A stretch of DNA of 8,192 bases from Hyphomicrobiales bacterium (GCA_027030295.1 JALVFB010000297.1:1-8192); one strand, 5' to 3'; positions 1 through 6,172 are shown, counted from the first letter of the stretch. Made by a program: numbers and translations. Notes: generated by a model from the letters alone, not told the origin.

Positions 1-615
1 CGGCAGGCGGATGTCCAGGCGCTGCGCATCTTCGTCATAATGCGCGCTGGCGCCGAGGCTGGAAAGCTCGATCAGATCATCGGGCTTGCTGCCCTCCGGC
101 ACGCGGATACCCAGTTCGTCCAGTTCCTTCGCCGTGGAGGCGAATTGCCCCTCGCCGGTCTGCGCGAACTCGGCGATCAGGTTGGTGGGATTGCCGTTGA
201 TGAAGACCTCCAGATACAGCTTCTGCCCGGCATCGTCGCCGGTCGCCGGGTCGATGGGCGGCCCTGGCGTCAGCGCTGCCTTCGTCTCCGTGTCCGTTGC
301 CGAAACCGAAGCCGACGAGGCGGAATCAGCCTTTTTCCCCGGCGTGGTCTTGTCGATGACCATCACCCCGCTGTCCGCCGAGCGCGCCAGATTGAAGTTC
401 CGATGCGCATGAACGGTGTCCGCCGCATTCGCGGCGGGTGCGGTTTGCGCTTCCCGTGCTCCACCCTCGCCGGCGGGCAGTCCGATGAGCAGCATCAGGG
501 CCGTGATGCCCCGCGCCAGCGCCGTCAAGGACCACTGGCCGGATGTGTCACCGGTTTGTCCGACAAGGCGGGAAGGAGGCTCAGCGCACCCGGATTGTGG
601 TTGTAAACGGGCCAT
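1..615 (-). CDS. Fimbrial outer membrane usher (FimD/PapC/CsuD family), N-terminal 205 residues, cut by window edge
   Basis: This is the beginning of a chaperone-usher pilus usher, the outer membrane channel that accepts chaperone-subunit complexes and threads the growing pilus out. The reading frame stays open from ATG at 615 to base 1, so the rest of the gene lies off the left edge. Residues 131-205 look like the usher N-terminal periplasmic domain, with the signature LYLEVFINGNPTNLIAEF near residues 133-150, a LxxLGIRVPEG segment, and a final ...LDIRLP strand. A hydrophobic export segment lies at about residues 36-49. The start at 615 overlaps the chaperone 3' end by 35 bases and has a GGGGG Shine-Dalgarno about 10 bases upstream. 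Oddities are a long polar N-region (residues 1-28) before the hydrophobic core and a low-complexity Ala/Ser/Thr linker (about residues 54-128) before the conserved domain. A later in-frame start (a TTG at codon 30 or ATG at codon 41) is possible but has no obvious ribosome site. The family call is firm, the start less so. Confidence 0.85.
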   Translation of the reverse strand, partial: MARLQPQSGCAEPPSRLVGQTGDTSGQWSLTALARGITALMLLIGLPAGEGGAREAQTAPAANAADTVHAHRNFNLARSADSGVMVIDKTTPGKKADSASSASVSATDTETKAALTPGPPIDPATGDDAGQKLYLEVFINGNPTNLIAEFAQTGEGQFASTAKELDELGIRVPEGSKPDDLIELSSLGASAHYDEDAQRLDIRLP

Positions 616-1309
616 TCAAGCCATTCCCCCTGATGGTCAGCCTTGTGCCCGCTTTCAGGTGCAGGCGCGTTTTCCAGACGCGCCCGGAATTCCCCAGCAC
701 ATAGCCGGCCAGTCCCTTGCTCACCACCACCGTGCGTCCGCCCGGCAGGGTCAGCCGCAGGTTGCTGATGCGCTCGTGTTTCTGTCCGGCATTGCGCGCC
801 TTCAGCAGCACTCCCCCTTTCGTGCGCAGCGCCTGCCACGATACTTTTGGCGGCGTCGCCCCCGGCTGCTGAAAGAACACGGGAATGGAATAGCGCAGGG
901 CGAAGACGACCCCCGACCCCTTGAGCTTCTTCTGCGGGATCTCGTCCACGATCAGGCGATAGCTTTCCTCGCCCTGCACCGGTGTTTTGGCCAGCCGCAC
1001 GATGCGCACGACATGCTCGCGGCCGGGTTTCATTTTCAGCAGGGGCGGGCTGGCCACCACCATGCGGGTGCGCTCCAGCACGTCCCTGCCGTTTTTCTGT
1101 GTCCAGCGGAACAGCCTCGCCTGGGCGGCGATGGGGGTCTTGCCCCGGTTGGTCAGGATCACCTTGCTGGCCTTCGCCGGCGCCGTCAGCTCGATGGAGA
1201 TCGGGCGCACATGCAGTTGCGCGGCGTTCGCCGACGTCGATGCCCCGGCCAGCACCAGGCCCGTGGCCAGCGCGGCAACTTCCTTCAACGGCGCAAGAAA
1301 GCGGTTCAT
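581..1309 (-). CDS. Periplasmic pilus assembly chaperone (PapD/CsuC-like)
   Basis: This gene encodes a 242-residue fimbrial chaperone, the usual size for the family. It binds pilin subunits in the periplasm by donor-strand complementation and delivers them to the usher encoded just downstream. Residues 1-29 form a signal peptide ending in SANA before AQLHV. The first immunoglobulin-like domain has the N-terminal strand LHVRPISIEL, the segment VVASPPLLKMKPGREHVVRI (about 84-103), and the family motif ESYRLIVDEIP at residues 115-125. YSIPVF at 140-145 begins the link to the second domain. The start at 1309 is supported by GGGGAG about 9 bases upstream. It lies 47 bases downstream of the pilin gene and its last 35 bases overlap the usher start, so it is almost certainly co-transcribed with both. 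Pairing with a spore coat U pilin suggests the archaic (sigma or Csu) class rather than the classical Fim/Pap class; that class assignment is inferred from context. Confidence 0.93.
   Translation of the reverse strand: MNRFLAPLKEVAALATGLVLAGASTSANAAQLHVRPISIELTAPAKASKVILTNRGKTPIAAQARLFRWTQKNGRDVLERTRMVVASPPLLKMKPGREHVVRIVRLAKTPVQGEESYRLIVDEIPQKKLKGSGVVFALRYSIPVFFQQPGATPPKVSWQALRTKGGVLLKARNAGQKHERISNLRLTLPGGRTVVVSKGLAGYVLGNSGRVWKTRLHLKAGTRLTIRGNGLNGPFTTTIRVR
626..630 (-). promoter_or_regulatory. Ribosome binding site supporting the usher start at 615
   Basis: The minus strand carries GGGGG inside the chaperone coding sequence, ten bases before the ATG at 615. No comparable purine-rich site precedes the later in-frame candidate starts, so this site favours the long form of the usher with its extended N-terminus. 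Its location inside the chaperone gene implies coupled translation. Confidence 0.5.
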
Positions 1310-1356
1310 CCCCCATCACTCCCCAGTTTGTAACGCTTTCGTTCCGATAATGGCGA

Positions 1357-1836
1357 TCAGTAGGTCACCGTGATGGTCACCGTATCGGTGTAGGTGCCGG
1401 CGGACGGCGTCGCCTGCGGCGGCACGCGGCCATAGACGGTAAACGTCTGGGCCGTGCCGGTGCCGGTGCTGCCCACGGTGTTGCTGTCATCCCACACGGT
1501 GCTGTAGGAGTTGTTCTGATACAGCTCGTAGGACACGTATTCCGAGCCATTCTTCATGCGGTTGGTGGAACCGGAAGCGTTCTGGCCGTTGTCCATGGCG
1601 ATGGTGTAGGCCGCGCCGTTGGTGCAGGTCACCGTGAAGTCCATGGACGTGTCCTTGTTGGAGCTGAGCAGGCCCACGGTGCCGAAGTCCAGATCGTTGG
1701 GCGAGCTCACCGAACAGTCGTTCTCGATAACGATCTTGGCGGTGAACGTCGATGTCGCCGTGGCGGCGTGCGCGGCGGTTCCCAGCACGCTGACGGCCAG
1801 GCCCGCCAGCAAGGTCGTCTTGATGATGTTTTTCAT
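1357..1836 (-). CDS. Spore coat U-domain (SCPU) pilin, CsuA/B-like major subunit
   Basis: This gene encodes a 159-residue secreted protein of the spore coat U family, which forms the subunits of archaic chaperone-usher pili. Residues 1-24 are a clear Sec signal peptide (MKNIIKTTLL..., cleavage after AHA). The mature protein has two cysteines, C41 in ENDCSVSS and C71 in VTCTNG, spaced as expected for the subunit disulfide. It is rich in Thr, Ser, Asn and Gly and ends with PSAGTYTDTVTITVTY, the C-terminal beta-strand pattern of the family. The ATG at 1836 is preferred over an in-frame start at 1851 because it begins the signal peptide and has GGAG 7 bases upstream. It is first in the visible operon, followed by chaperone and usher, so it is probably the major shaft subunit; tip subunits may lie past the left edge. 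Despite the family name, nothing here suggests sporulation. Confidence 0.93.
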   Translation of the reverse strand: MKNIIKTTLLAGLAVSVLGTAAHAATATSTFTAKIVIENDCSVSSPNDLDFGTVGLLSSNKDTSMDFTVTCTNGAAYTIAMDNGQNASGSTNRMKNGSEYVSYELYQNNSYSTVWDDSNTVGSTGTGTAQTFTVYGRVPPQATPSAGTYTDTVTITVTY

Positions 1837-1856
1837 GACGCTACTCCACACTCACT

Positions 1857-1875
1857 TGCATTCGATTGTTATGCA
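1857..1875. repeat. Inverted repeat TGCAT-N9-ATGCA in the presumed pilin leader
   Basis: Two perfect 5-base arms flank a 9-base AT-rich centre, ending about 21 bases before the pilin ATG and upstream of its GGAG ribosome site. It could be a protein-binding site or a weak RNA stem in the leader. Short arms mean chance occurrence is quite possible. Confidence 0.25.
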
Positions 1876-1964
1876 GAAAGAACCTTCCTTCCACCGGAGG
1901 TTTTCTTCTGCGGGTGGCGAGGTATATCTTTCTCACCCCCACCCACGGAGTAGCTAATCGGCAA

Positions 1965-1992
1965 ATTATGAATCAAACATTGAAATTGTCCC
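1965..1992 (-). promoter_or_regulatory. Candidate sigma-70 promoter of the pilus operon
   Basis: On the minus strand GGGACA at 1992-1987 (4 of 6 matches to TTGACA) and CATAAT at 1970-1965 (5 of 6 to TATAAT) are separated by 16 bases. Transcription would start near 1958 and give a leader of about 120 bases before the pilin ATG. The position and AT-rich surroundings are suitable, but such matches also occur by chance. An imperfect palindrome directly abuts the -35 element on its upstream side. Confidence 0.35.
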
Positions 1993-2007
1993 GGAACGAA
2001 TCATTCC
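1993..2007. promoter_or_regulatory. Imperfect palindrome upstream of the candidate pilus promoter
   Basis: GGAACGAATCATTCC has six of seven symmetric base pairs around a central base. It directly touches the -35 element of the candidate pilus promoter, a position typical of an activator or repressor site. No regulator family is recognised from the motif. Confidence 0.3.
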
Positions 2008-2081
2008 ATTACCGTAAGTGGTGCGATATTCCCGTCTTGGTAAAGAAAAGGTTCACGAAAAAACGCCTGGAAAGACGATTC

Positions 2082-2134
2082 ATATCGGAAGCGAAATGAC
2101 GCAGGGGTTGTATTGGCAAAAGAAATATCGGAAG
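2082..2134. repeat. Direct repeat of ATATCGGAAG, copies 43 bases apart
   Basis: ATATCGGAAG occurs at 2082-2091 and again at 2125-2134 on the plus strand, a start-to-start distance of 43 bases, or about four helical turns. Both copies lie between hisE and the candidate pilus promoter, on the same face of the DNA. This fits paired binding sites for one regulator, but function is only inferred. Confidence 0.35.
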
Positions 2135-2148
2135 AGGGGAGTGAGCGC

Positions 2149-2502
2149 TCAGTTCTCCTGCCGGCGCGCCTTTTCCTCCAGTCCGGACAGGCCGAAGCGC
2201 CCTTCCAGCTCGGTCATCACGTCGGCGAAGGGGATCTTGCGCGCCATCAGCGCCACCAGGAAGTGATAGAGCACGTCCGCCGCTTCCGCGCGCACGTCCT
2301 TCTTCTTGCCGTCGACCACGGCCAGCGCCAGCTCCACGCCTTCCTCGCCCAGCTTCTTGGCGCACTTGTGCCTGCCCTGCTTGAGAAGCTTGGCGGTGTA
2401 GGATTCCTTTGGCGAGGCTTCGACGCGCCTGGCCAGCGTGTCGATGAGCGCCGCCAGCACCTCCAGCCGATGGGGCATTGCCTGCCGCGTTTCGTCCGCC
2501 AT
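2149..2502 (-). CDS. hisE: Phosphoribosyl-ATP pyrophosphatase HisE
   Basis: HisE removes pyrophosphate from phosphoribosyl-ATP to give phosphoribosyl-AMP, the second step of histidine synthesis, in the cytoplasm. The 117-residue protein is of typical length for a stand-alone HisE, not fused to HisI. It shows the family core SYTAKLLKQGRHKCAKKLGE at residues 34-53, followed by EGVELALA, and then EAADVLYH at residues 73-80. The Glu and Asp residues in these segments match the acidic metal-binding pattern of the MazG-like all-alpha nucleotide pyrophosphohydrolase fold. The ATG at 2502 shares one base with the hisF stop (TGATG) and has GGAGG about 7 bases upstream, inside hisF. A GTG one codon earlier is also possible. 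The overlap indicates translational coupling with hisF. Confidence 0.95.
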   Translation of the reverse strand: MADETRQAMPHRLEVLAALIDTLARRVEASPKESYTAKLLKQGRHKCAKKLGEEGVELALAVVDGKKKDVRAEAADVLYHFLVALMARKIPFADVMTELEGRFGLSGLEEKARRQEN

Positions 2503-3284
2503 CACGCCGCCTCCGTCTCAACGCCGTCCAGCCGCACCGCCACGCCACGCTCGGCCATGTAGCGCTTGGCTTCCGGGATGGAATGGGTGCCGAAGTGAAA
2601 GATCGAGGCCGCCAGCACGGCGGAAGCGCCGCCTTCCATCACCCCCTCCACCAGGTGTTCGAGGGTGCCCACGCCGCCCGAGGCGATGACCGGCACGGAC
2701 ACCGCATCCACGATGGCCCGTGTGAGCGCGATGTCGAATCCCTCGCCGGTGCCGTCGCGATCCATGGAGGTGAGCAGGATTTCTCCCGCCCCCAGCGAAA
2801 CCACTTCCTGCGCATATTCCACCGCGTCGATGCCGGTGCCCTTGCGCCCGCCATGGGTGAAGATCTCCCATTTGCCGGGCGCGGTCTGCTTGGCGTCGAT
2901 GGCGATGACGATGCACTGCGAGCCGAATTTCTCCGCCGCCTCGCGCACGAAGTCGCGATTGAACACGGCGGCGGTGTTGATCGACACCTTGTCCGCGCCG
3001 GCCAGCAGCAGCCTGCGGATATCCTCGGTGGTGCGCACGCCGCCGCCCACGGTCAGCGGCATGAAGCATTGCTCCGCCGTGGCCCGCACCACGTCCAGGA
3101 TGATGCCCCGGTTCTCGTGGCTGGCGGTGATGTCCAGAAAGCACAGCTCGTCCGCGCCGGCCGCGTCATAGGCCCGGGCGATCTCCACCGGGTCGCCGGC
3201 GTCGCGCAGGTTGACGAAATTGACCCCCTTCACCACGCGCCCGTCCTTCACGTCCAGGCAGGGGATGATGCGCGCCTTCAGCAT
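2502..3284 (-). CDS. hisF: Imidazole glycerol phosphate synthase, cyclase subunit HisF
   Basis: HisF joins with the glutaminase HisH to convert PRFAR plus ammonia into imidazole glycerol phosphate and AICAR, linking histidine and purine synthesis. The 260-residue protein is a full-length (beta/alpha)8 barrel. The N-terminus [20 protein letters not shown] carries catalytic Asp11, and VIAIDAK carries catalytic Asp130, both at the numbering expected for the family. Phosphate-binding glycine segments appear as LTVGGGVRT near residue 78 and IASGGVGT in the C-terminal half. The start at 3284 fits the conserved N-terminus and has CGGAGA 6 bases upstream; an in-frame ATG seven codons earlier is disfavoured. 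Its partners hisH and hisA, which commonly sit just upstream in alphaproteobacteria, are absent: a kinase gene is divergently transcribed instead. Confidence 0.97.
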   Translation of the reverse strand: MLKARIIPCLDVKDGRVVKGVNFVNLRDAGDPVEIARAYDAAGADELCFLDITASHENRGIILDVVRATAEQCFMPLTVGGGVRTTEDIRRLLLAGADKVSINTAAVFNRDFVREAAEKFGSQCIVIAIDAKQTAPGKWEIFTHGGRKGTGIDAVEYAQEVVSLGAGEILLTSMDRDGTGEGFDIALTRAIVDAVSVPVIASGGVGTLEHLVEGVMEGGASAVLAASIFHFGTHSIPEAKRYMAERGVAVRLDGVETEAA

Positions 3285-3399
3285 GGTTTTTCTCCGTTCG
3301 GGCATGCCGGGCGTTCACCCTTGCGCACGCCGCATTTCCGTATCCCGCCTTTCCCATATATGATGGCGACGGAAAAAGCGAGGCCATGCGGAGCGAACC
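3285..3399. promoter_or_regulatory. Divergent promoter region between hisF and the sensor kinase
   Basis: This 115-base gap must carry the start signals of hisF (minus) and the kinase (plus), unless hisF is read from elsewhere. It includes an AT-rich patch with CATATATG at 3355-3362, inside a CCAT-N5-ATGG inverted repeat at 3354-3366. TATGAT at 3359-3364 could serve as a plus-strand -10, but the -35 at the expected distance is poor. No attenuator-style run of His codons or leader peptide was seen. Confidence 0.4.
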
Positions 3400-4866
3400 A
3401 TGCCGACAAGCGCCAATGAACCATCTGCCCCGCGCCGCGGTGGCGTCTGCCGGTCGCTGTCGGCCAAGCTGCTGGTGTTCACCGCCCTGTTCGTGTTCCT
3501 CGGCGTCGTCATCATCTTTCTGCCCACGCTGTCTTCCTTCCGCCTCACCTGGCTGAAGGACCGGGTGGCCATGGCCGAAGTGGCGACGCTGGCCGTGTCC
3601 GCCGCGCCGGACAACATGGTGTCCGAGCGCCTGCGCGACGAGCTGCTGACCAGCGCCGGGGTTCTGGTGGTGGTGGTGCGCACGCGGGACGCCCGCCGGC
3701 TGGTGCTGCAAAGCCGCCGCCCGCCCATGGCCGAGGCGCGTTACGATCTGCGGGGTCTGAGCGGCTGGCGGGCGCTGCTGGATGCCATGGAAACCCTGTT
3801 CAGGGGCGGCCAGCGCGCCATCGTGGTCATCGACCGTCCACCCACCATCGATGCCGAATTCATCGAGCTGGCCATGGACGAGCACCCGCTCTATGCGGCG
3901 CTCATCGCCCGTTCCTTCGCCATCCTGAAATATGCCCTCGTTCTGGCCCTGGCCGCCGGCGTGGTGCTCTATGTGGCGCTGCATGCGCTGTTCATCCGCC
4001 CCGTGCGGCGGCTGGGGCGGGCCATGGCCCGCTTCGGCCAGGCGCCGGAAGACGCCCCGCCCTTGCCCGCGCCGGCGCGCCGTGACGAAATCGGCGATCT
4101 GGAGCGCGCTTTCGCCGCCATGCAGGGGCAGGTGCGCGAGCTGCTGCACCAGAAGAACCGGCTGGCGGCGCTCGGCGCGGCCGTTTCGCGCATCGCCCAT
4201 GAGTTGCGCAACATGCTCACCGCCGCTCACATGCTCTCCGACCGCCTGACCATGGTGGAAGACCCGCTGGTGCAGCGCTTCGCGCCAAAGCTGCTGCAAA
4301 GCGTGGACAGGGCGATCACCTTCTGCACCGCCACCCTGAAATATGGCCGCCTGCGCGAGCCGGAGCCGCGCCGCCACCTGTTGCCCCTGCGCGACGTCGT
4401 GGCCGAGGTGTTCGCCACCGTGCCGCAACAGGAGGGCATTGCCTTCATCAACCGCGTGGAAGGCGATCTGCTGGTGGACGCCGACGCCGATCAGCTCTTT
4501 CGCGCCCTGTTCAACCTGGCGCACAACGCGGCGAAGGCGCTGGCCGCGTCACCGCCGGAAGGCGGGGAGCCGCGCATCGAGGTGCGGGCGCAACGCCGCG
4601 AGGGCGGGGTGGAGATCACCATCGCCGACAATGGCCCCGGCCTGCCGCAAAAGGTGCGCGAGCATCTCTTCGAGCCGTTCGTCGGCGCTTCCGCCGCCAG
4701 CGGCGGCACCGGGCTGGGGCTGGCCATCACCCGCGAGATCGTGCGGGCGCATCACGGTGACATCGCGCTGATGCAAACGGCGCGCGGCACGGCCTTTCGC
4801 CTGTTCATCCCCGACCGCCTGCGCGCGGTGCCCGCGGAAGAGAAAAAGGCCGGATCGCTCACCTGA
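3400..4866 (+). CDS. Membrane sensor histidine kinase (HAMP, HisKA, HATPase), orphan
   Basis: This 488-residue protein is an inner membrane two-component sensor kinase. A short cytoplasmic N-terminus leads to a transmembrane helix at about residues 22-45, a periplasmic region of about 130 residues that I do not recognise, and a second helix at about 176-199. A HAMP-like linker follows (FIRPVRRLGRAMA..., with DEIGDLERAFAAMQ at 229-242). The phosphorylated histidine is H267 in RIAHELRNML. The catalytic domain shows the N box (FNLAHNAAKA, 371-380), G1 (DNGPGLP, 410-416), F box (LFEPF, 423-427) and G2 (GGTGLGLAI, 435-443). All boxes are intact, so it should be active. The ATG at 3400 has GGAG 6 bases upstream. 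No response regulator gene is adjacent: hisF diverges on the left and metK converges on the right, so its partner and signal cannot be deduced here. Confidence 0.93.
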   Translation: MPTSANEPSAPRRGGVCRSLSAKLLVFTALFVFLGVVIIFLPTLSSFRLTWLKDRVAMAEVATLAVSAAPDNMVSERLRDELLTSAGVLVVVVRTRDARRLVLQSRRPPMAEARYDLRGLSGWRALLDAMETLFRGGQRAIVVIDRPPTIDAEFIELAMDEHPLYAALIARSFAILKYALVLALAAGVVLYVALHALFIRPVRRLGRAMARFGQAPEDAPPLPAPARRDEIGDLERAFAAMQGQVRELLHQKNRLAALGAAVSRIAHELRNMLTAAHMLSDRLTMVEDPLVQRFAPKLLQSVDRAITFCTATLKYGRLREPEPRRHLLPLRDVVAEVFATVPQQEGIAFINRVEGDLLVDADADQLFRALFNLAHNAAKALAASPPEGGEPRIEVRAQRREGGVEITIADNGPGLPQKVREHLFEPFVGASAASGGTGLGLAITREIVRAHHGDIALMQTARGTAFRLFIPDRLRAVPAEEKKAGSLT

Positions 4867-4871
4867 AATAC

Positions 4872-4883
4872 GCCGCCTGCGGC
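4872..4883. terminator. Short GC stem between convergent kinase and metK genes
   Basis: The 18-base gap between the two convergent stop codons contains GCCG, loop CCTG, CGGC. It could act as a weak bidirectional terminator. The minus-strand copy is followed by GTATTTC, only a poor T-run, and the plus-strand copy by TTC. The location is right but the structure is weak. Confidence 0.3.
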
Positions 4884-4884
4884 T

Positions 4885-6075
4885 TCACGCCAGCGCCGAT
4901 TTCAGCGCATCGACGAGATCGGTCTTCTCCCAGGAGAAACCGCCCTCGGCATCCGGCTGGCGGCCGAAATGTCCATAGGCCGAGGTGCGGGCGTAGATCG
5001 GCCGGTTCAGCCCCAGATGTTCACGAATGCCGCGCGGGCGCAGATCCATCACCTCGCGCAGCGCCTTCTCCAGCTTCGCCTCGTCCACCTCTCCGGTGCC
5101 GTGCAGGTCGGCATACAGCGACAGCGGCTCGGAAACGCCGATGGCGTAGGAAAGCTGGATGGTGCATTTCTCCGCCAGCCCGGCGGCCACCACGTTCTTC
5201 GCGAGATAGCGCGCGGCATAGGCCGCGGAACGGTCCACCTTGGTCGGGTCCTTGCCGGAGAAGGCGCCGCCGCCATGCGGTGCCGCGCCGCCATAGGTAT
5301 CGACGATGATCTTGCGCCCCGTCAGCCCGCAGTCGCCGTCCGGCCCGCCGATGTGGAATTTGCCCGTGGGGTTGATGTGCCACACGGTGTTTTCCGTCAG
5401 CCAGCCCTCGGGCAGCGCCTCGCGCACATAGGGCTCGACGATGGCGCGCACGTCATCGGAAGAAAGATCCGGATCCAGATGCTGGTGCGACACCACCAGC
5501 TGGGTCACCTCCACCGGCCGTCCGTCGGCATAGCGCAGCGTCAGCTGGCTCTTCGCATCCGGCCCCAGCTTCGGTTCGGCGCCGGAATGGCGCGCTTCCG
5601 CCAGCCGTTGCAGGATGCGGTGGGCATAATGAATGGGCGCCGGCATCAGCTCGGGCGTTTCCGTGCAGGCGAAACCGAACATGATGCCCTGATCGCCCGC
5701 GCCCTCGTCCTTGTTGCCGGCGGCGTCCACCCCTTGCGCGATGTCGGCGGACTGTTCGTGCAACAGGTATTCGAAGTCCAGCTTCTGCCAGTGAAAGCCT
5801 TCCTGCTCGTAGCCTATTTCCTTCACCGTCTCGCGCACCAGCGCCTCCACGGCCTCCGCGTTCACCGAGGCCGGCCCGCGCACCTCGCCGGCCACCACCA
5901 CCTTGTTGGTGGTCGCCAGCGTTTCCGCCGCCACCCGCACCAGCGCCGGATCATAGTCCTCCGTTTGCGCGGCGCGGAAAAAGGCATCCACGATCTCGTC
6001 GGAAATACGGTCGCAGACCTTGTCCGGGTGTCCTTCAGAGACGGATTCGCTGGTGAAGAGATAGTCCTTGCGCAT
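4885..6075 (-). CDS. metK: S-adenosylmethionine synthetase MetK
   Basis: MetK makes S-adenosylmethionine from methionine and ATP in the cytoplasm, supplying the cell's methyl donor. The 396-residue protein is of normal length and has the family's landmarks in order: GHPDK with the ATP-binding His at residue 16, [13 protein letters not shown] (105-117), [10 protein letters not shown] (127-136), and the phosphate-binding loop [19 protein letters not shown] (268-286). The conserved N-terminus [19 protein letters not shown] fixes the start at 6075, with AAGGGG 9 bases upstream. An in-frame ATG at 6144 would add 23 non-conserved residues and would lie at the candidate -10 element, so it is rejected. 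The gene converges on the kinase and is separated from the upstream lolA-like gene by a control region with two adjacent palindromes. Regulation by methionine or SAM status is likely. Confidence 0.98.
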   Translation of the reverse strand: MRKDYLFTSESVSEGHPDKVCDRISDEIVDAFFRAAQTEDYDPALVRVAAETLATTNKVVVAGEVRGPASVNAEAVEALVRETVKEIGYEQEGFHWQKLDFEYLLHEQSADIAQGVDAAGNKDEGAGDQGIMFGFACTETPELMPAPIHYAHRILQRLAEARHSGAEPKLGPDAKSQLTLRYADGRPVEVTQLVVSHQHLDPDLSSDDVRAIVEPYVREALPEGWLTENTVWHINPTGKFHIGGPDGDCGLTGRKIIVDTYGGAAPHGGGAFSGKDPTKVDRSAAYAARYLAKNVVAAGLAEKCTIQLSYAIGVSEPLSLYADLHGTGEVDEAKLEKALREVMDLRPRGIREHLGLNRPIYARTSAYGHFGRQPDAEGGFSWEKTDLVDALKSALA

Positions 6076-6108
6076 GGTTGCCGGCCCCTTCAAGGCAGAT
6101 GATATTCG

Positions 6109-6130
6109 GGCACGCCCAGCCGGGCGCGCC
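6109..6130 (-). promoter_or_regulatory. Stable hairpin in the metK leader
   Basis: On the minus strand GGCGCGCCC (6130-6122) can pair with GGGCGTGCC (6117-6109) across the tetraloop GGCT, giving nine pairs with one G-T wobble. It lies between the candidate metK promoter and the ribosome site at 6090-6085. In addition GCCGGC at 6142-6137 can pair with a second GCCGGC at 6085-6080 beside the ribosome site, which would enclose the hairpin. Whether the first GCCGGC is transcribed depends on the start point. The sequence does not match the SAM-II or SAM/SAH riboswitch consensus as I remember them. Confidence 0.4.
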
Positions 6131-6143
6131 AGGGTCGCCGGCA

Positions 6144-6172
6144 TTCATAAAGGTTTCTTTATATGCTTGCAA
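6144..6172 (-). promoter_or_regulatory. Candidate metK promoter
   Basis: On the minus strand TTGCAA (6172-6167, 4 of 6 matches to TTGACA) and TATGAA (6149-6144) are separated by exactly 17 bases. Transcription would begin near 6137 and give a leader of about 60 bases. The -35 hexamer is the centre of a perfect 14-base palindrome, and the spacer is occupied by an ATAAAG inverted repeat, so bound regulators would block polymerase. An alternative -10 is TATAAA within the same spacer. Confidence 0.45.
6147..6162. promoter_or_regulatory. ATAAAG-N4-CTTTAT inverted repeat, possible SAH/SAM-responsive operator
   Basis: Two perfect 6-base arms, ATAAAG at 6147-6152 and CTTTAT at 6157-6162, flank GTTT within the candidate metK promoter. 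The motif resembles, from memory, the ATAAAG..CTTTAT-type sites attributed to ArsR-family SahR regulators of methionine-cycle genes in proteobacteria. The location before metK fits, but no regulator gene is in the window and the match was not searched. Confidence 0.45.

Larger units (their letters stand above)
1837..2148. other. Non-coding stretch between hisE and the pilus operon
   Basis: This 312-base gap lies between the hisE stop and the pilin start, both on the minus strand, and is clearly AT-richer than the flanking genes. It holds a candidate minus-strand promoter (1965-1992), an imperfect palindrome beside its -35 element (1993-2007), a 10-base direct repeat (2082-2091 and 2125-2134), and a 19-base inverted repeat (1857-1875) in the presumed pilin leader. 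No convincing rho-independent terminator for hisE was seen. A 43-codon plus-strand frame starting at 1968 lacks a properly spaced ribosome site and was not called. Confidence 0.7.

Noticed and set aside
416..1333. 305-residue plus-strand frame opposite the chaperone and usher
   Set aside because: The minus strand has convincing signal peptides and family motifs in this stretch, while this frame has none.
1357..1836. Sporulation function suggested by the spore coat U domain name
   Set aside because: In proteobacteria this domain marks archaic pilus subunits, and the adjacent chaperone and usher confirm that context.
1893..1910. Possible plus-strand terminator hairpin followed by TTTT
   Set aside because: The stem is five pairs including a wobble, and no plus-strand gene lies upstream for it to terminate.
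1866..2099. Small plus-strand ORF in the AT-rich gap, including a basic 43-residue frame from 1968
   Set aside because: The only purine-rich site is too far from the ATG at 1968, no homology is recognisable, and the region better fits a promoter for the minus-strand pilus operon.
3166..4524. 452-residue open frame on the minus strand opposite the sensor kinase
   Set aside because: It is antisense to a kinase with all catalytic boxes and has the His/Gln/Gly-rich composition typical of reverse frames of GC-rich genes. It also overlaps hisF in another frame.
4969..6102. 377-residue open frame on the plus strand opposite metK
   Set aside because: It is a shadow of the well-conserved metK frame, with Arg/His/Gln-rich composition and no recognisable domain.
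6076..6144. N-terminal extension of MetK from an ATG at 6144
   Set aside because: The 23 added residues are not conserved, the canonical [10 protein letters not shown] start at 6075 has its own ribosome site, and 6144 lies in the candidate -10 element.
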